The notes beneath the pieces were generated by a model. That model was given only the letters and a program-made list of their open reading frames with translations. It searched no databases and was not told the DNA's origin. A DNA stretch of 32,819 nucleotides, taken from NCBI RefSeq assembly GCF_003611635.1, contig NZ_RAVZ01000068.1, positions 1-32,819 on the forward strand, read 5' to 3'. Source of the DNA: Corallococcus terminator (GTDB lineage Bacteria > Myxococcota > Myxococcia > Myxococcales > Myxococcaceae). Below are positions 15,304 to 27,405 of the stretch, piece by piece. Position numbers and translations under genes: made by a program. Numbering within the stretch: position 1 is the first letter of the stretch; every line of letters starts with the position of its first letter.

Positions 15304-16377
15304 TCAGGCCTCCGGAGTCGTCCCGGCGCCGTCCTTCGCGGTGGGCACCCGGCACCTCAGCTCCGTCTCCGCTTCCAGCGCGGTGAGGTTCTCGCGCATC
15401 GCCTTCGCCCAGCGGGCCCGGGGCTGCTCCATCAGCTTCTCGTGCGCCAGGTCGATGGTTTCGCTCAGCTCGTCGTCGGACAGCTCCGCCGTCGTCTTCC
15501 CCTTGTGCGGGCCGAACGCCACCACCACGGGGCTCGCCTTGGGGCGTTCGGGCGCCACGGGGACGGCGGCGGGGGCCACCGGAGCCAGGGGCACGTCGAT
15601 GGAGAGCTGCTGCGTCTCCACCTCCGCGGGACGGGCTTCCGCTGGGGCCGGCGCCGGAGCCAGGGTGGGGAAGGACGCCTTCATGGGGCCGGGCTTGGAG
15701 CCCAGCACCTCGTAGGAGCCCGCCGGGGGCACGGGCTCGTCGTGAGCATGGCCGTGGGCGTCGAATTCCTCCGCCGGCATCTCCTCGCGCACGTACAGGC
15801 CGCCGAAGGCCTCCGGGTACGCCTTGCGCAGCGCCGCCACCCGGGCGCACTTCTCGATCATCGTCGTGGGGATTTTCGCCCACAGCGGCGTCTGCTGGAC
15901 GTAGCCGGCGAAGTCCAGCCACACCACCACCGGCAGCTTCCCCTCGCGCACCACCCGCGACCAGGCACCCACGAGCGCGCCCTTGCGCTTGGCCGGGTTG
16001 AAGCGGTGCACCACCTCGCCCTTGCCCTGGTCCACGACGATTTCGTCCTCGGCGAACACCGCGCTCGCCTGGATGCCCTTGAAGTCCGGGAAGCGCTCCG
16101 CCCGGGCCAGCATGCCGGCCTCCGAGGGCTGGAACTCGTACTTCGTCACCCAGTTGGGCCGCTCGCGGTTGCCCACGTTCTGCCGGCGCGCCACGCAGAA
16201 GGCTTCCTTGAGGAGCGGATCCAACCCGCTGCGCTTGCACTGCTCGATGAAGAGGGCGAACTCGTCCTCGCTGATTCCCCGGGGGCAGATGGTCCGTTTC
16301 ACCAGGTCCACCCGCTCCCGGTTCCAGGCCGCGCCCTGGAGCGACGTCGTTCCATCCGCCTTCACGTTGGCTTCCAT
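15304..16377 (-). CDS. Bet/RecT-family single-strand annealing protein with extra C-terminal domain
   Basis: The 357-aa protein resembles phage lambda Red beta (Bet) over residues 18-200: WNRERVDLVKRTICPRG, FIEQCKRSGLDPLLKEAFCV (43-62), then WLDFAGYV, and the family's C-terminal signature PLWAKIP-TTMIEKCARVAALR-FGGLYV (165-196). Such proteins anneal complementary single strands, usually alongside a 5'-3' exonuclease, which is absent here. Residues 201-285 are a His- and Pro/Ala-rich linker. Residues 286-345 contain AFGPHKGKTTAELSDDEL and a helical end, resembling the small FGKxKGK module at the C-terminus of exodeoxyribonuclease X and in DUF3820. The start is taken at ATG 16377 (or the adjoining GTG 16380) because AGGAG lies 6-9 nt upstream; an in-frame ATG at 16434 lacks this. 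The gene is isolated between tRNA genes on the opposite strand. Confidence 0.88.
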   Translation of the reverse strand: MEANVKADGTTSLQGAAWNRERVDLVKRTICPRGISEDEFALFIEQCKRSGLDPLLKEAFCVARRQNVGNRERPNWVTKYEFQPSEAGMLARAERFPDFKGIQASAVFAEDEIVVDQGKGEVVHRFNPAKRKGALVGAWSRVVREGKLPVVVWLDFAGYVQQTPLWAKIPTTMIEKCARVAALRKAYPEAFGGLYVREEMPAEEFDAHGHAHDEPVPPAGSYEVLGSKPGPMKASFPTLAPAPAPAEARPAEVETQQLSIDVPLAPVAPAAVPVAPERPKASPVVVAFGPHKGKTTAELSDDELSETIDLAHEKLMEQPRARWAKAMRENLTALEAETELRCRVPTAKDGAGTTPEA

Positions 16378-16716
16378 CACTGTCATCTCCTGCATCCGCT
16401 CCACGAAAAGGACGGGCGACCCTCGCCCGCCCACCTGGTTGCCGCCGCGACGTCGCAGCCCACCCGTGCGGGCAGGGGCTCCCCCGGGCCGGTGCTACAG
16501 GCCTGAAGCGCGGATCGCGGCGTGGATCAACATGCAGGTGGGGCAGCGCCTTCGCATCGTCGCGGCGATCCAGGATTGGTCGGCAGCACGCCGGCCATCC
16601 GGTCTCCTTGCGAAGAATCAAAGGGGGGTGCAGAAACGTTTTGACAGCGCGCGTGGCGACGGGTATTCACCGCCGCCATCGACGTCGCGCAGCCAACGCG
16701 TCGAGGCCAAGCAGTC
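16378..16716. other. 339-bp intergenic stretch between the Bet-like gene and tRNA-Lys
   Basis: The right end holds the tRNA-Lys promoter on the plus strand. The rest should include the minus-strand promoter and leader of the Bet-like gene. On the minus strand, AAGGAG precedes by 5 nt an ATG at 16598 that opens a 23-codon frame ending at 16527; it could be a leader peptide, but coding is unsupported. No direct repeat of either flanking tRNA end (an att scar) was found by eye. Confidence 0.5.
16641..16669 (+). promoter_or_regulatory. Promoter of tRNA-Lys
   Basis: A perfect -35 box TTGACA (16641-16646) is followed after exactly 17 bp by TATTCA (16664-16669, first three bases of the -10 consensus). 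The expected start is about 40 nt before the mature tRNA-Lys 5' end, a normal precursor leader. Confidence 0.6.
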
Positions 16717-16789
16717 GGGAGCGTAGCTCAATTGGCAGAGCAATGGACTCTTAATCCATAGGTTGTGGGTTCGATTCCCTCCGCTCTCA
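16717..16789 (+). tRNA. tRNA-Lys (anticodon CTT)
   Basis: A 73-nt cloverleaf: acceptor GGGAGCG/CGCTCTC (one G-T) with discriminator A, D-arm GCTC/GAGC, anticodon stem ATGGA/TCCAT with loop CTCTTAA (anticodon CTT), and T-arm GTGGG-TTCGATT-CCCTC. It is followed at once by a strong terminator. Confidence 0.97.
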
Positions 16790-16794
16790 CTCGC

Positions 16795-16831
16795 AGGGCC
16801 CCTTCAGGAATGAAGGGGCCCTGTTTCTTTT
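16795..16831 (+). terminator. Intrinsic terminator after tRNA-Lys
   Basis: A perfect 12-bp stem (AGGGCCCCTTCA 16795-16806 with TGAAGGGGCCCT 16811-16822) is closed by a GGAA tetraloop and followed by GTTTCTTTT. This is the best Rho-independent terminator in the window and separates tRNA-Lys from tRNA-Leu. Confidence 0.9.
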
Positions 16832-16852
16832 CCGGCGTCCTATGCGCCGGAA
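16830..16852. other. Second hairpin in the tRNA-Lys/tRNA-Leu spacer
   Basis: TTCCGGCG (16830-16837) pairs with CGCCGGAA (16845-16852) around a 7-nt loop, directly after the T tract of the terminator. A third, looser pairing CTGTCC (16859-16864) with GGACAG (16884-16889) follows. Role unknown: a backup terminator or a processing signal. Confidence 0.4.
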
Positions 16853-16903
16853 GGGCCCTGTCCCACCCGGAAGTTTCGCGGTAGGACAGTTGCCTGTCGC
16901 GCC

Positions 16904-16985
16904 GGGCGGGTGGCGAAACTGGTAGACGCGCCAGACTTAGGATCTGGTACCGCAAGGTGTGAGGGTTCGAGTCCCTCCTCGCCCA
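16904..16985 (+). tRNA. tRNA-Leu (anticodon TAG)
   Basis: An 82-nt class II tRNA: acceptor GGGCGGG/CTCGCCC with discriminator A, anticodon stem CCAGA/TCTGG with loop CTTAGGA (anticodon TAG), a long variable arm (ACCGCAAGGTGT) typical of Leu, and T-arm GAGGG-TTCGAGT-CCCTC. Confidence 0.96.
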
Positions 16986-16992
16986 TTTCGCG

Positions 16993-17021
16993 TTGACCCG
17001 TTCGTGCCTATCCCCTAAAGC
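16993..17021 (+). promoter_or_regulatory. Candidate promoter of tig
   Basis: TTGACC (16993-16998, 5 of 6) is separated by 17 bp from TAAAGC (17016-17021, weak). It starts 8 nt after tRNA-Leu and gives a leader of about 60 nt to the tig ATG. Confidence 0.4.
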
Positions 17022-17085
17022 CGCACGTCCCACTTTCCGGTTGCCGCCCGGGCATCAAGACCCGTGGGTGGCGAGCGAGGCCCGC

Positions 17086-18363
17086 ATGAAGGTCCAGGTC
17101 GAAGAGCTTTCTCCCATCGAGAAGAAGCTCTCCATCGAGGTCGACAACGCCCGCGTGGCGGAGGAACTCAACCGCGCGTATGCCGCGCTCAGCGGTCAGG
17201 TGAAGCTGCCGGGTTTCCGCCAGGGCAAGGTTCCCCGCCGCATCCTGGAGCAGCGCTACCGCGAGCAGGTGGAAGACGACGTCATCCAGCGCGTGGTGCA
17301 GAAGGCCTATCTGGAGGCCGTGCGTGAGCACAAGGTGGAGGCCGTCGCCTCGCCCCAGGTCACCAACTCCGGCATCAAGCCCAACGCCCCCTTCAACTTC
17401 GAGGCCCGCGTGGAGGTGAAGCCGCGCGTGGAGGCCAAGGACTTCGAAGGCGTGTCGCTCACGAAGATCGACGCCTCCATCTCCGATGAGGCGGTGAACG
17501 AGCAGATCGAGCGGATGCGCCAGAACGTCGGCCGCGTGGAGCCCATCACCGACCGCGACGTCGCGGCCTCCGGCGATCAGGTCACCATCGACTTCGAGGC
17601 GAAGGTGGGGGGCAACCCGTTCCCCGGCAGCAAGGCGGACGGCATCGGCGTGCGCGTGCAGGCGGGCGAGCTCATCGAGGGCAACATCCCCCAGTTGGAG
17701 GGCGTGAAGGTCGGTGAGTCGAAGGACGTCGAGTACACCTTCGGCCAGGACTACCAGGTGGAGGACATCCGCGGGAAGACGGCGACCTTCCACATCACCG
17801 TCAAGGAGCTGAAGAAGTCGGTGGTGCCGGAGCTGGACGACGCCTTCGCCAAGGAGTCCGGCGTCGCGCAGACGATGGACGAGCTGCGCGCGAAGATCCG
17901 CTCCGACCTGGAGAAGGGCAAGAAGAACCAGGCCCAGGTGGACGAGCGTGACGCGCTCATCAAGGCCCTGCTGGAGAAGAACCCGTTCGAGGTTCCCCGC
18001 GCCATGGTGGAGCGCGCCATCGACTCCATGATGGAAGGCGCCTTCCGCCAGATGCAGCGCCAGGGCATCGACCCGCGCCAGCTCAACCTGGACTTCAACC
18101 GGCTGCGCGAGGAGATGCGCGAGAAGGCCGTCCTGGAAGTGAAGGGCACGCTGCTGTTCGAGGCCATTGCCCAGCAGCAGAACATCCAGGCGTCCGACGA
18201 GGACGTGAAGAAGCGCATCGAGGACCTCGCCATCGAGGCCAACCAGCCCGTCGCCCAGGTGGAGAAGTACTTCAAGGGCCCGGATGAGCGGCTGGGGTTG
18301 TCTCTCCGACTCCGTGAGGAAAAGACGATTGAATTCCTCAAGGGTCGGGCGAAGTATTCTTGA
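17086..18363 (+). CDS. tig: Trigger factor (ribosome-associated chaperone)
   Basis: The 425-aa protein starts [19 protein letters not shown] and has the ribosome-docking signature GFRQGKVP at 43-50. A central FKBP-type prolyl isomerase domain follows at about 150-245 ([34 protein letters not shown]), then the long helical C-terminal chaperone arms. E. coli TF is 432 aa, so this is complete. It binds L23 at the exit tunnel and holds or folds nascent chains. ATG at 17086 is preferred, with GAGG 5 nt upstream, over in-frame codons back to 16993 that lack similarity and would start on the promoter. The order tig-clpP-clpX-lon is a widespread proteostasis arrangement. Confidence 0.97.
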   Translation: MKVQVEELSPIEKKLSIEVDNARVAEELNRAYAALSGQVKLPGFRQGKVPRRILEQRYREQVEDDVIQRVVQKAYLEAVREHKVEAVASPQVTNSGIKPNAPFNFEARVEVKPRVEAKDFEGVSLTKIDASISDEAVNEQIERMRQNVGRVEPITDRDVAASGDQVTIDFEAKVGGNPFPGSKADGIGVRVQAGELIEGNIPQLEGVKVGESKDVEYTFGQDYQVEDIRGKTATFHITVKELKKSVVPELDDAFAKESGVAQTMDELRAKIRSDLEKGKKNQAQVDERDALIKALLEKNPFEVPRAMVERAIDSMMEGAFRQMQRQGIDPRQLNLDFNRLREEMREKAVLEVKGTLLFEAIAQQQNIQASDEDVKKRIEDLAIEANQPVAQVEKYFKGPDERLGLSLRLREEKTIEFLKGRAKYS

Positions 18364-18413
18364 GGCTTTTCTCCCAGTAAGGCTCAGGCGCTCCTTCTAG
18401 AGGTTCATCCGAC

Positions 18414-19034
18414 ATGCCCTTCATGCCCGTCCCCTACGTCATCGAGCAGACCCACCGGGGTGAGCGCTCGTACGACATCTACAGCCGGCTCCTGAAGGAC
18501 CGCATCGTGATGCTGGGAACGGAGATCGACGACGATGTGGCCAACGCCATCGTCGCCCAGCTCCTGTTCCTGGAGTCCGAGGACCCGGACAAGGACATCA
18601 ACCTCTACATCAACTCGCCGGGTGGCTCCGTCACGGCGGGCCTCGCCATCTACGACACGATGCAGTACGTCAAGGCGCCGGTGTCCACCATCTGTGTGGG
18701 CCAGGCGGCCTCCATGGGCGCGGTGCTGCTCCTGGCCGGGGCGAAGGGCAAGCGCTACTCCCTGCCCTCCAGCCGCATCATGATCCACCAGCCCCTGGGC
18801 GGCGCCCGCGGGCAGGCGACGGACATCGAAATCCAGGCCCGTGAAATCCTCCGGATGAAGGCGAAGCTCAACGAGCTCATCGTCAAGCACACCGGGCAGA
18901 CGATCGAGCGTGTGGAGAAGGACACGGACCGCGACTACTTCATGAGCGCGTCCGAGGCGAAGGCCTACGGCATCCTGGATTCCATCCAGGACCCCCGCAA
19001 GGTCGCCGGCGTGAAGGTGGAAGAGAAGAAGTAG
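18414..19034 (+). CDS. clpP: ATP-dependent Clp protease proteolytic subunit
   Basis: The 206-aa serine protease has the full catalytic triad. By alignment to E. coli (97/122/171 mature numbering) it is Ser100 in GQAASMGA, His125 in IMIHQPLGG and Asp174 in [10 protein letters not shown]. The oligomerisation segment [20 protein letters not shown] is intact. ClpP forms a two-ring tetradecamer fed by ClpX or ClpA. There is a short N-terminal propeptide, as in most ClpP. Start ATG 18414 has AGAGG about 10 nt upstream. It lies 50 bp after tig and 213 bp before clpX. Confidence 0.98.
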   Translation: MPFMPVPYVIEQTHRGERSYDIYSRLLKDRIVMLGTEIDDDVANAIVAQLLFLESEDPDKDINLYINSPGGSVTAGLAIYDTMQYVKAPVSTICVGQAASMGAVLLLAGAKGKRYSLPSSRIMIHQPLGGARGQATDIEIQAREILRMKAKLNELIVKHTGQTIERVEKDTDRDYFMSASEAKAYGILDSIQDPRKVAGVKVEEKK

Positions 19035-19162
19035 ACAGAACGGTCCGGGGTGACAGGGACTCGGCCGGCGGCCGGGGGTGCTGGGAATGTCTTCCCGCGC
19101 CTCCGGCCTTCTTCTTTCCGCGTCGCGGTTATTTTCTCCTTGTTAAGTACCCGGAAGGTGCG

Positions 19163-19192
19163 TGGACGTCCCGGATGGGGGCTGACTAGATT
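19163..19192 (+). promoter_or_regulatory. Candidate promoter of clpX
   Basis: TGGACG (19163-19168, 4 of 6) and TAGATT (19187-19192, 4 of 6) are 18 bp apart in the 213-bp clpP-clpX gap, about 55 nt before the clpX ATG. The unusually long gap in an otherwise tight cluster supports a separate promoter. Confidence 0.4.
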
Positions 19193-19247
19193 GGGCAGGG
19201 GACCGGACGCGAAGTCGGTTGGGGCCTTACAGGCAGCGAGGGATTTC

Positions 19248-20531
<1,284 letters not shown>

Positions 20532-20536
20532 GCCCG

Positions 20537-20559
20537 CGCGGCGGTTGAACGCCGCCGCG
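20537..20559 (+). terminator. Hairpin after clpX
   Basis: CGCGGCGG (20537-20544) pairs with CCGCCGCG (20552-20559) around a 7-nt loop, 5 bp after the clpX stop. There is no T tract. The rest of the 176-bp gap to the peptidase gene shows TATCTG (20693-20698) 9 nt before the start codon and little else. Confidence 0.45.
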
Positions 20560-20707
20560 GAGACATGACGGGGCGCGTCACGGTACACCGCGAGCAGGAG
20601 CGCGGCCCGGGACGCGCCCTTCGTCGTTTCAGGGGAACGCAGGCGGGAGGCCGAGCCCGCATTTTTTCCGGGCCGGGCGCGGGGCCTTCTTGTATCTGCT
20701 GTGCCCC

Positions 20708-22912
20708 ATGAGAACGCTCCTCATGCCTGCCCTGCTGTTGCTCTCGGCCTGCACTTCCACGAAGGAGGCCACGCGCGAAGAGGTTCCTGCTTCCGCGTCG
20801 TCTGCGGGCAACAGCGCTCCGGCCCAGGAGGGCCCTTCTCGCATGGCCTACCCGGTGACCCGTTCCGACGCGGTGGTGGACACGCTGCATGGCCAGCAGG
20901 TGGCGGATCCGTACCGCTGGCTGGAGGACGAGAAGTCCCCCGAGGTGCAGGCGTGGATGAAGGCGCAGGACGGCCTTGCCCGTTCCGCCATCGACACCAT
21001 GCCCGGCCGCGACGCGCTGGCGAAGCGCTTCAAGGACCTGTTCTACGTGGACTCGGTGTCCGCGCCCGCACGGCGGGGCCAGCGCTACTTCTTCATGCGC
21101 ACCCACAAGGACAAGGAGAAGGCCATCGTCTACTGGCGCGAAGGCGAGTCCGGCCAGGAGAAGGTGCTGCTCGACCCGAACGGGTGGAGCAAGGACGGCA
21201 CCGTGTCCCTGGGCACGTGGGCGCCCTCATGGGACGGCAAGCGCGTGGCCTTCGCGCAGAAGCCCAACGCCGCGGACGAGGCCGTCCTCCACGTGATGGA
21301 CGTGGCCTCCGGTGAGTGGTCCAAGGTGGACGTGATTGAGGGCGCCAAGTACGCGACGCCCCACTGGACCCCGGACGGCAAGGGCTTCTATTACGAGTGG
21401 CTGCCCACGGACGCCTCCATCCCCGTGGACGCGCGGCCGGGCTACACCACGCTCAAGTTCCACGTGCTGGGCCAGGATCCGAAGAACGACGTGGTGGTGC
21501 ACGAGCGCACCGGCGACCCGACGACGTTCCTCCAGGGCGACCTGTCGCGGGACGGCAAGTACCTCTTCGCCTCCGTGCTGCGCGGCTGGAGCGAGAACGA
21601 CGTCTACTGGAAGCACCCGGCGGACAAGGACTGGCGCCTGCTCGTGAAGGGCAAGGGGGCCAAGTACAACGTCATCCCCTGGAAGGACCGCTTCTACGTC
21701 GTTACCGACGAGGGTGCCCCGCGCCAGCGCGTGTTCGGCGTGGACCCGAAGAAGTCGGAGCGCGCGAACTGGAAGGAGCTGGTGCCGGAGGACCCGAAGG
21801 CGTCCCTGGAGGGCGTCTCCCTGGTGGGCGGCCACCTGGCGCTGGAGTACCTGAAGGACGCGACGACGGAGCTGCGGATCGCCACGCTGGAGGGCAAGCC
21901 CGTGCGCACGGTGACGCTGCCGGGCGTGGGCGCCGCCAGCAACCTGATGGGCCTGGAGGACCAGGACGACGCCTACTTCGCCTTCAGCTCCTTCACCACG
22001 CCCCGTCAGGTGTACCGGACGTCGGTGAAGAGCGGGAAGGTGGACCTGTGGGCGAAGGTGGAAGTGCCCATGGACCCGGACGCGTACACGGTGGAGCAGG
22101 TGTTCTACCCGTCCAAGGACGGCACGCGCGTGCCCATGTTCCTCGTCTACAAGAAGGGGCTGAAGAAGGACGGAAACGCGCCCACGCTGCTGTACGGCTA
22201 CGGCGGCTTCTTCGTGAACATGCAGCCCACCTTCCGCGCGAGCATCCTGCCGTGGCTGGACGCGGGCGGCATCTACGCGGTGGCCAACCTGCGCGGCGGC
22301 GGCGAGTACGGCACCGCGTGGCATGACGCGGGCAAGGGGGCGAACAAGCAGAACGTGTTCGACGACTTCGCCGGCGCGGCCGAGTTCCTGGCGAAGGAGA
22401 AGTACACGCAGGCCAAGAAGCTGGCCATCTACGGCGGCAGCAATGGTGGCCTGCTGGTGGGCGCGGCGATGACGCAGCGGCCGGAGCTGTACGGCGCGGT
22501 GGTGTGCGGCGTGCCCCTGCTGGACATGGTGCGCTACCACCTGTTCGGCAGCGGGCGGACGTGGGTGCCGGAGTACGGGTCCGCGGAGGACGCGGCCCAG
22601 TTCAAGACCCTGTACGCCTATTCGCCGTACCACCACGTGCGTCAGGACGTGAAGTACCCGGCGCTCCTGATGATGTCGTCGGACCACGACGACCGGGTGG
22701 ACCCCATGCACGCACGCAAGTTCGTCGCGCTGGTGCAGAACGCGAAGGGCAATCCGGCGCCCACGTTGCTACGAATCGAAGCGAACGCGGGCCACGGTGG
22801 GGCGGACCAGGTGGCCAAGGCCATTGAGTCCAGCGCGGACATGTACGCCTTCCTCTTCCAGGTCCTGGATGTGGCTCGCCCGGTGGGCGGGGTGGCGACC
22901 GAGGGCCGGTAA
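20708..22912 (+). CDS. Prolyl oligopeptidase (S9A), predicted lipoprotein
   Basis: The 734-aa protein starts with a lipoprotein signal, [15 protein letters not shown], with lipobox LSAC and lipidated Cys15, then a Ser/Ala/Glu-rich linker. The S9A beta-propeller region covers about residues 50-430 ([20 protein letters not shown] at its start). The alpha/beta-hydrolase domain follows, with nucleophile Ser578 in GGSNGG, the catalytic Asp in the DHDDRV segment, and His696 in NAGHGG. It cleaves peptides under about 30 residues after proline. Lipidation predicts periplasmic or outer-membrane location, unlike the cytosolic animal enzymes. ATG at 20708 is preferred because it starts the signal peptide; no Shine-Dalgarno is evident. 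Myxobacterial prolyl endopeptidases of this type are well characterised enzymes. Confidence 0.95.
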   Translation: MRTLLMPALLLLSACTSTKEATREEVPASASSAGNSAPAQEGPSRMAYPVTRSDAVVDTLHGQQVADPYRWLEDEKSPEVQAWMKAQDGLARSAIDTMPGRDALAKRFKDLFYVDSVSAPARRGQRYFFMRTHKDKEKAIVYWREGESGQEKVLLDPNGWSKDGTVSLGTWAPSWDGKRVAFAQKPNAADEAVLHVMDVASGEWSKVDVIEGAKYATPHWTPDGKGFYYEWLPTDASIPVDARPGYTTLKFHVLGQDPKNDVVVHERTGDPTTFLQGDLSRDGKYLFASVLRGWSENDVYWKHPADKDWRLLVKGKGAKYNVIPWKDRFYVVTDEGAPRQRVFGVDPKKSERANWKELVPEDPKASLEGVSLVGGHLALEYLKDATTELRIATLEGKPVRTVTLPGVGAASNLMGLEDQDDAYFAFSSFTTPRQVYRTSVKSGKVDLWAKVEVPMDPDAYTVEQVFYPSKDGTRVPMFLVYKKGLKKDGNAPTLLYGYGGFFVNMQPTFRASILPWLDAGGIYAVANLRGGGEYGTAWHDAGKGANKQNVFDDFAGAAEFLAKEKYTQAKKLAIYGGSNGGLLVGAAMTQRPELYGAVVCGVPLLDMVRYHLFGSGRTWVPEYGSAEDAAQFKTLYAYSPYHHVRQDVKYPALLMMSSDHDDRVDPMHARKFVALVQNAKGNPAPTLLRIEANAGHGGADQVAKAIESSADMYAFLFQVLDVARPVGGVATEGR

Positions 22913-22914
22913 AC

Positions 22915-22937
22915 CCCTGGGAGGACATGCTCCCGGG
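22915..22937 (+). terminator. Hairpin after the prolyl oligopeptidase gene
   Basis: CCTGGGAG (22916-22923) pairs with CTCCCGGG (22930-22937) around GACATG, with one T-G pair, 3 bp after the stop. It has no T tract. It would insulate the downstream lon promoter. Confidence 0.45.
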
Positions 22938-22949
22938 TCCCGGTGTTCC

Positions 22950-22978
22950 CTTGAAGGCAGGGTGCGGACCCCCCATCT
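22950..22978 (+). promoter_or_regulatory. Sigma32-type heat-shock promoter of lon
   Basis: CTTGAAG (22950-22956), preceded by TTCC, is followed after 14 bp by CCCCATCT (22971-22978). The E. coli sigma32 consensus is CTTGAAA, 13-15 bp, CCCCATNT, so only one specified position differs. It lies 128 nt before the lon ATG. lon is a classical heat-shock gene. An alternative sigma70-like TATAGA is at 23011-23016. Confidence 0.6.
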
Positions 22979-23106
22979 TGTGACGGGAACGGGGGCCGCG
23001 ACCGGCGTGTTATAGAGCGGTGTTTCACCCTGCATGCGCGCTCGGCGGGCATGTGGGCAACTCTTGAAGGGCCTGCCCGTCTGGCAGGCCAGCGGGTGGC
23101 GGATAC

Positions 23107-25566
<2,460 letters not shown>

Positions 25567-25574
25567 GGGGCTGA

Positions 25575-25603
25575 GCCTCGGGGCCCGTGAAGGGCCTTGA
25601 GGC
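25575..25603 (+). other. First hairpin after lon
   Basis: GCCTC (25575-25579) and GGCCC (25582-25586) pair with GGGCC (25592-25596) and GAGGC (25599-25603) around a 5-nt loop, giving an interrupted 10-bp stem. It sits just before the main terminator. Confidence 0.4.
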
Positions 25604-25613
25604 GGGTGGTACC

Positions 25614-25667
25614 GAAGCCAGGATGCCGGCCGACCCTGCGTCGGTGGGCTTCCTGGCTTCTCTTTTT
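25614..25667 (+). terminator. Intrinsic terminator after lon
   Basis: Outer stem GAAGCCAGGA (25614-25623) with TCCTGGCTTC (25651-25660), inner stem CCGAC/GTCGG (25630-25634 with 25640-25644), followed by TCTTTTT (25661-25667). It is a strong Rho-independent terminator and also argues that the binding-protein gene starts after it. Confidence 0.85.
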
Positions 25668-25695
25668 GCGGGCGGGTCGGGGTACAACGCGGGCG

Positions 25696-27402
25696 GTGGC
25701 TCCTCGCGCTCGAATCATTGGGTACTCCCTGGTGCTGGTGATGGTCGCGGCCTGCGGGCCCTGCGGCTTCCAGCCCGAGCCGGGCGTGAAGGTGGTGGTG
25801 CCGGCGATGCCCACCACGCTCGACTGGAGCCATTCGGATCCGATGAGCTGGGTGAACTACCCGGTGATGCTCGCCACGCAGAAGGGGCTCACCACGCTGG
25901 GCCCGGACCACTCCGTGCGGCCCGGCCTCGCGGAACGGTGGGAGCGCGTGGCAGACGCTTCCGGGCGCGAGGTCTACACCTTCCACCTGCGCGTGGATGT
26001 GAACTGGTCCGACGGTTCACCTGTCACCGCGCGCGACTTCGTCTTCGGCTGGCACCGGGCGCTGGTGGGCCGCGAGCGCGGGGAGATGGCGGACCTGGAG
26101 GGCGCGGAAGCAGTGCTCGCGCTCCTGGAAAGCGGGGCGCCGCCGGCGGAGGTCCAGGCCGCGCTGTCCCGCGTGGGCGTGGAGGCCGTGGATGCGCGGA
26201 CGCTGCGGGTGACGCTGGCGCGGCCCCGGAGCTACTTCCTGGCGCGGCTCGCGAACGTGTACCTGTTCTTTCCCGCGCCGTCGGTGGACCTGGAGGGGAA
26301 GTCGGACGAGGCGGTGCGCGACTACTTCGACCGGCCTCGCGATGGGCGTCCGCTGGCGGTGGGGCCCTATCGCGTCGAGCGCTGGGACCGCGCCGGGGAG
26401 CGCGTGCGGCTCGTGTACAACCCGCTGAGCGCGTTTCCTCCGCCCATGGGGCCGGGGGAGAAGCCGGCGCAGGTGCTGACGCTGATGAAGTCGGAGATCG
26501 GCCCGGCGCTGTATGAGCGCGGGCGCGTGGACTTCGTCTTCGTGGACAGCGCGGCGGCGCTGCGGGGGATGCGGCCCGCGGACCTGAAGCGCGAGCCCCT
26601 GCTGTCCACGTACTTCCTCGGCTTCAACACGGAGCGGCCGCCGCTGGATCGGCCCGAGGTGCGCCAGGCGCTGGCGCGGGCGCTGGACCGCGAGGCGCTG
26701 CTCGCGGGACTGCTGCCGGCGGCGCGCGCGACGAACGTGCTGCTGCCCCCGGAGCTTCCGGACGCGGCCACGCCCGAGCAGGCCGCGCGACTGCCCCACT
26801 ACGAACCGGAGCGCGCGAAGGCGGAGCTGGCGGGGGTGAAGGGCCTGGACCGGCCGCTGCGGCTGGTGGTGAAGGCGGGGGATTCGTTCGTGCCGGAGGA
26901 GGCGCTGGCGGAGCGCATCGCGGCGCAGCTCGCGCGGGTGGGGGTGCAGGTGGTGGTGGATTCGCGTTCGGACTTCTCCGCGGAGGTGGCGCGGCGTACG
27001 CCACAGGGGGCTCGGGCGTATGACCTGTACCTGCGCCGGCTGGGCGCGGACTACGCGCATCCGAATACGTTCTTCACGCTCTTCGAACGGCAGGGCAATC
27101 ACCAGACCGGCTGGGAGACGCAGGGCGGTGGTGAACCGATGCAGCGCTTCGAGCAACTGCTGGAAGCGGCGGACGGCGACGCGGATGCCGCGCACGCGCG
27201 CGAGCTGTACGCGAAGGCCCAGGAGGTGCTGGTGGGCGAGCAGGCCGTCATCGCGCCGCTGTACCACCCGGACCGCTACTTCCGGGCGCGGGCGCGGCTG
27301 CACGGGTTGGACGTGGATCCGTTCAACTTCCTCGCGCTGCGCGCCCTGCGGCTGGGCCCGGATGAAGCGCCCTCGGCCCGCGTGGAAGGGCAGGGGCCCT
27401 AG
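25696..27402 (+). CDS. ABC transporter substrate-binding lipoprotein, family 5 (OppA/DppA-like)
   Basis: The 568-aa protein starts at GTG 25696, giving [20 protein letters not shown]: two arginines, a hydrophobic run and a lipobox VAAC. Starts further upstream would lie inside the lon terminator. The mature part follows the SBP_bac_5 pattern: [51 protein letters not shown] (signature around residue 110), [29 protein letters not shown], and [14 protein letters not shown]. Such proteins capture oligopeptides in the periplasm and deliver them to a permease pair. [21 protein letters not shown] segment near the C-terminus is typical of OppA-type peptide binders. The stop is 3 bp before the permease gene, so the three genes form one operon. 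Confidence 0.93.
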   Translation: MAPRARIIGYSLVLVMVAACGPCGFQPEPGVKVVVPAMPTTLDWSHSDPMSWVNYPVMLATQKGLTTLGPDHSVRPGLAERWERVADASGREVYTFHLRVDVNWSDGSPVTARDFVFGWHRALVGRERGEMADLEGAEAVLALLESGAPPAEVQAALSRVGVEAVDARTLRVTLARPRSYFLARLANVYLFFPAPSVDLEGKSDEAVRDYFDRPRDGRPLAVGPYRVERWDRAGERVRLVYNPLSAFPPPMGPGEKPAQVLTLMKSEIGPALYERGRVDFVFVDSAAALRGMRPADLKREPLLSTYFLGFNTERPPLDRPEVRQALARALDREALLAGLLPAARATNVLLPPELPDAATPEQAARLPHYEPERAKAELAGVKGLDRPLRLVVKAGDSFVPEEALAERIAAQLARVGVQVVVDSRSDFSAEVARRTPQGARAYDLYLRRLGADYAHPNTFFTLFERQGNHQTGWETQGGGEPMQRFEQLLEAADGDADAAHARELYAKAQEVLVGEQAVIAPLYHPDRYFRARARLHGLDVDPFNFLALRALRLGPDEAPSARVEGQGP

Positions 27403-27405
27403 CGC

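Noticed and set aside
16527..16598. A 23-codon minus-strand ORF preceded by AAGGAG upstream of the Bet-like gene
   Set aside because: The ribosome binding site is good, but the peptide has no recognisable feature and short frames are frequent here. It is mentioned only in the intergenic entry.
15278..16621. Long frames on both strands overlapping the Bet-like gene
   Set aside because: Only the 15304-16377 frame shows family motifs; the others are low-complexity Arg/Gly/Pro shadows in alternative frames.
15120..16790. Possible att duplication of a tRNA 3' end flanking the Bet-like gene
   Set aside because: The Arg(TCG) and Lys tRNA ends share only the universal T-arm pattern; no longer direct repeat was found by eye.
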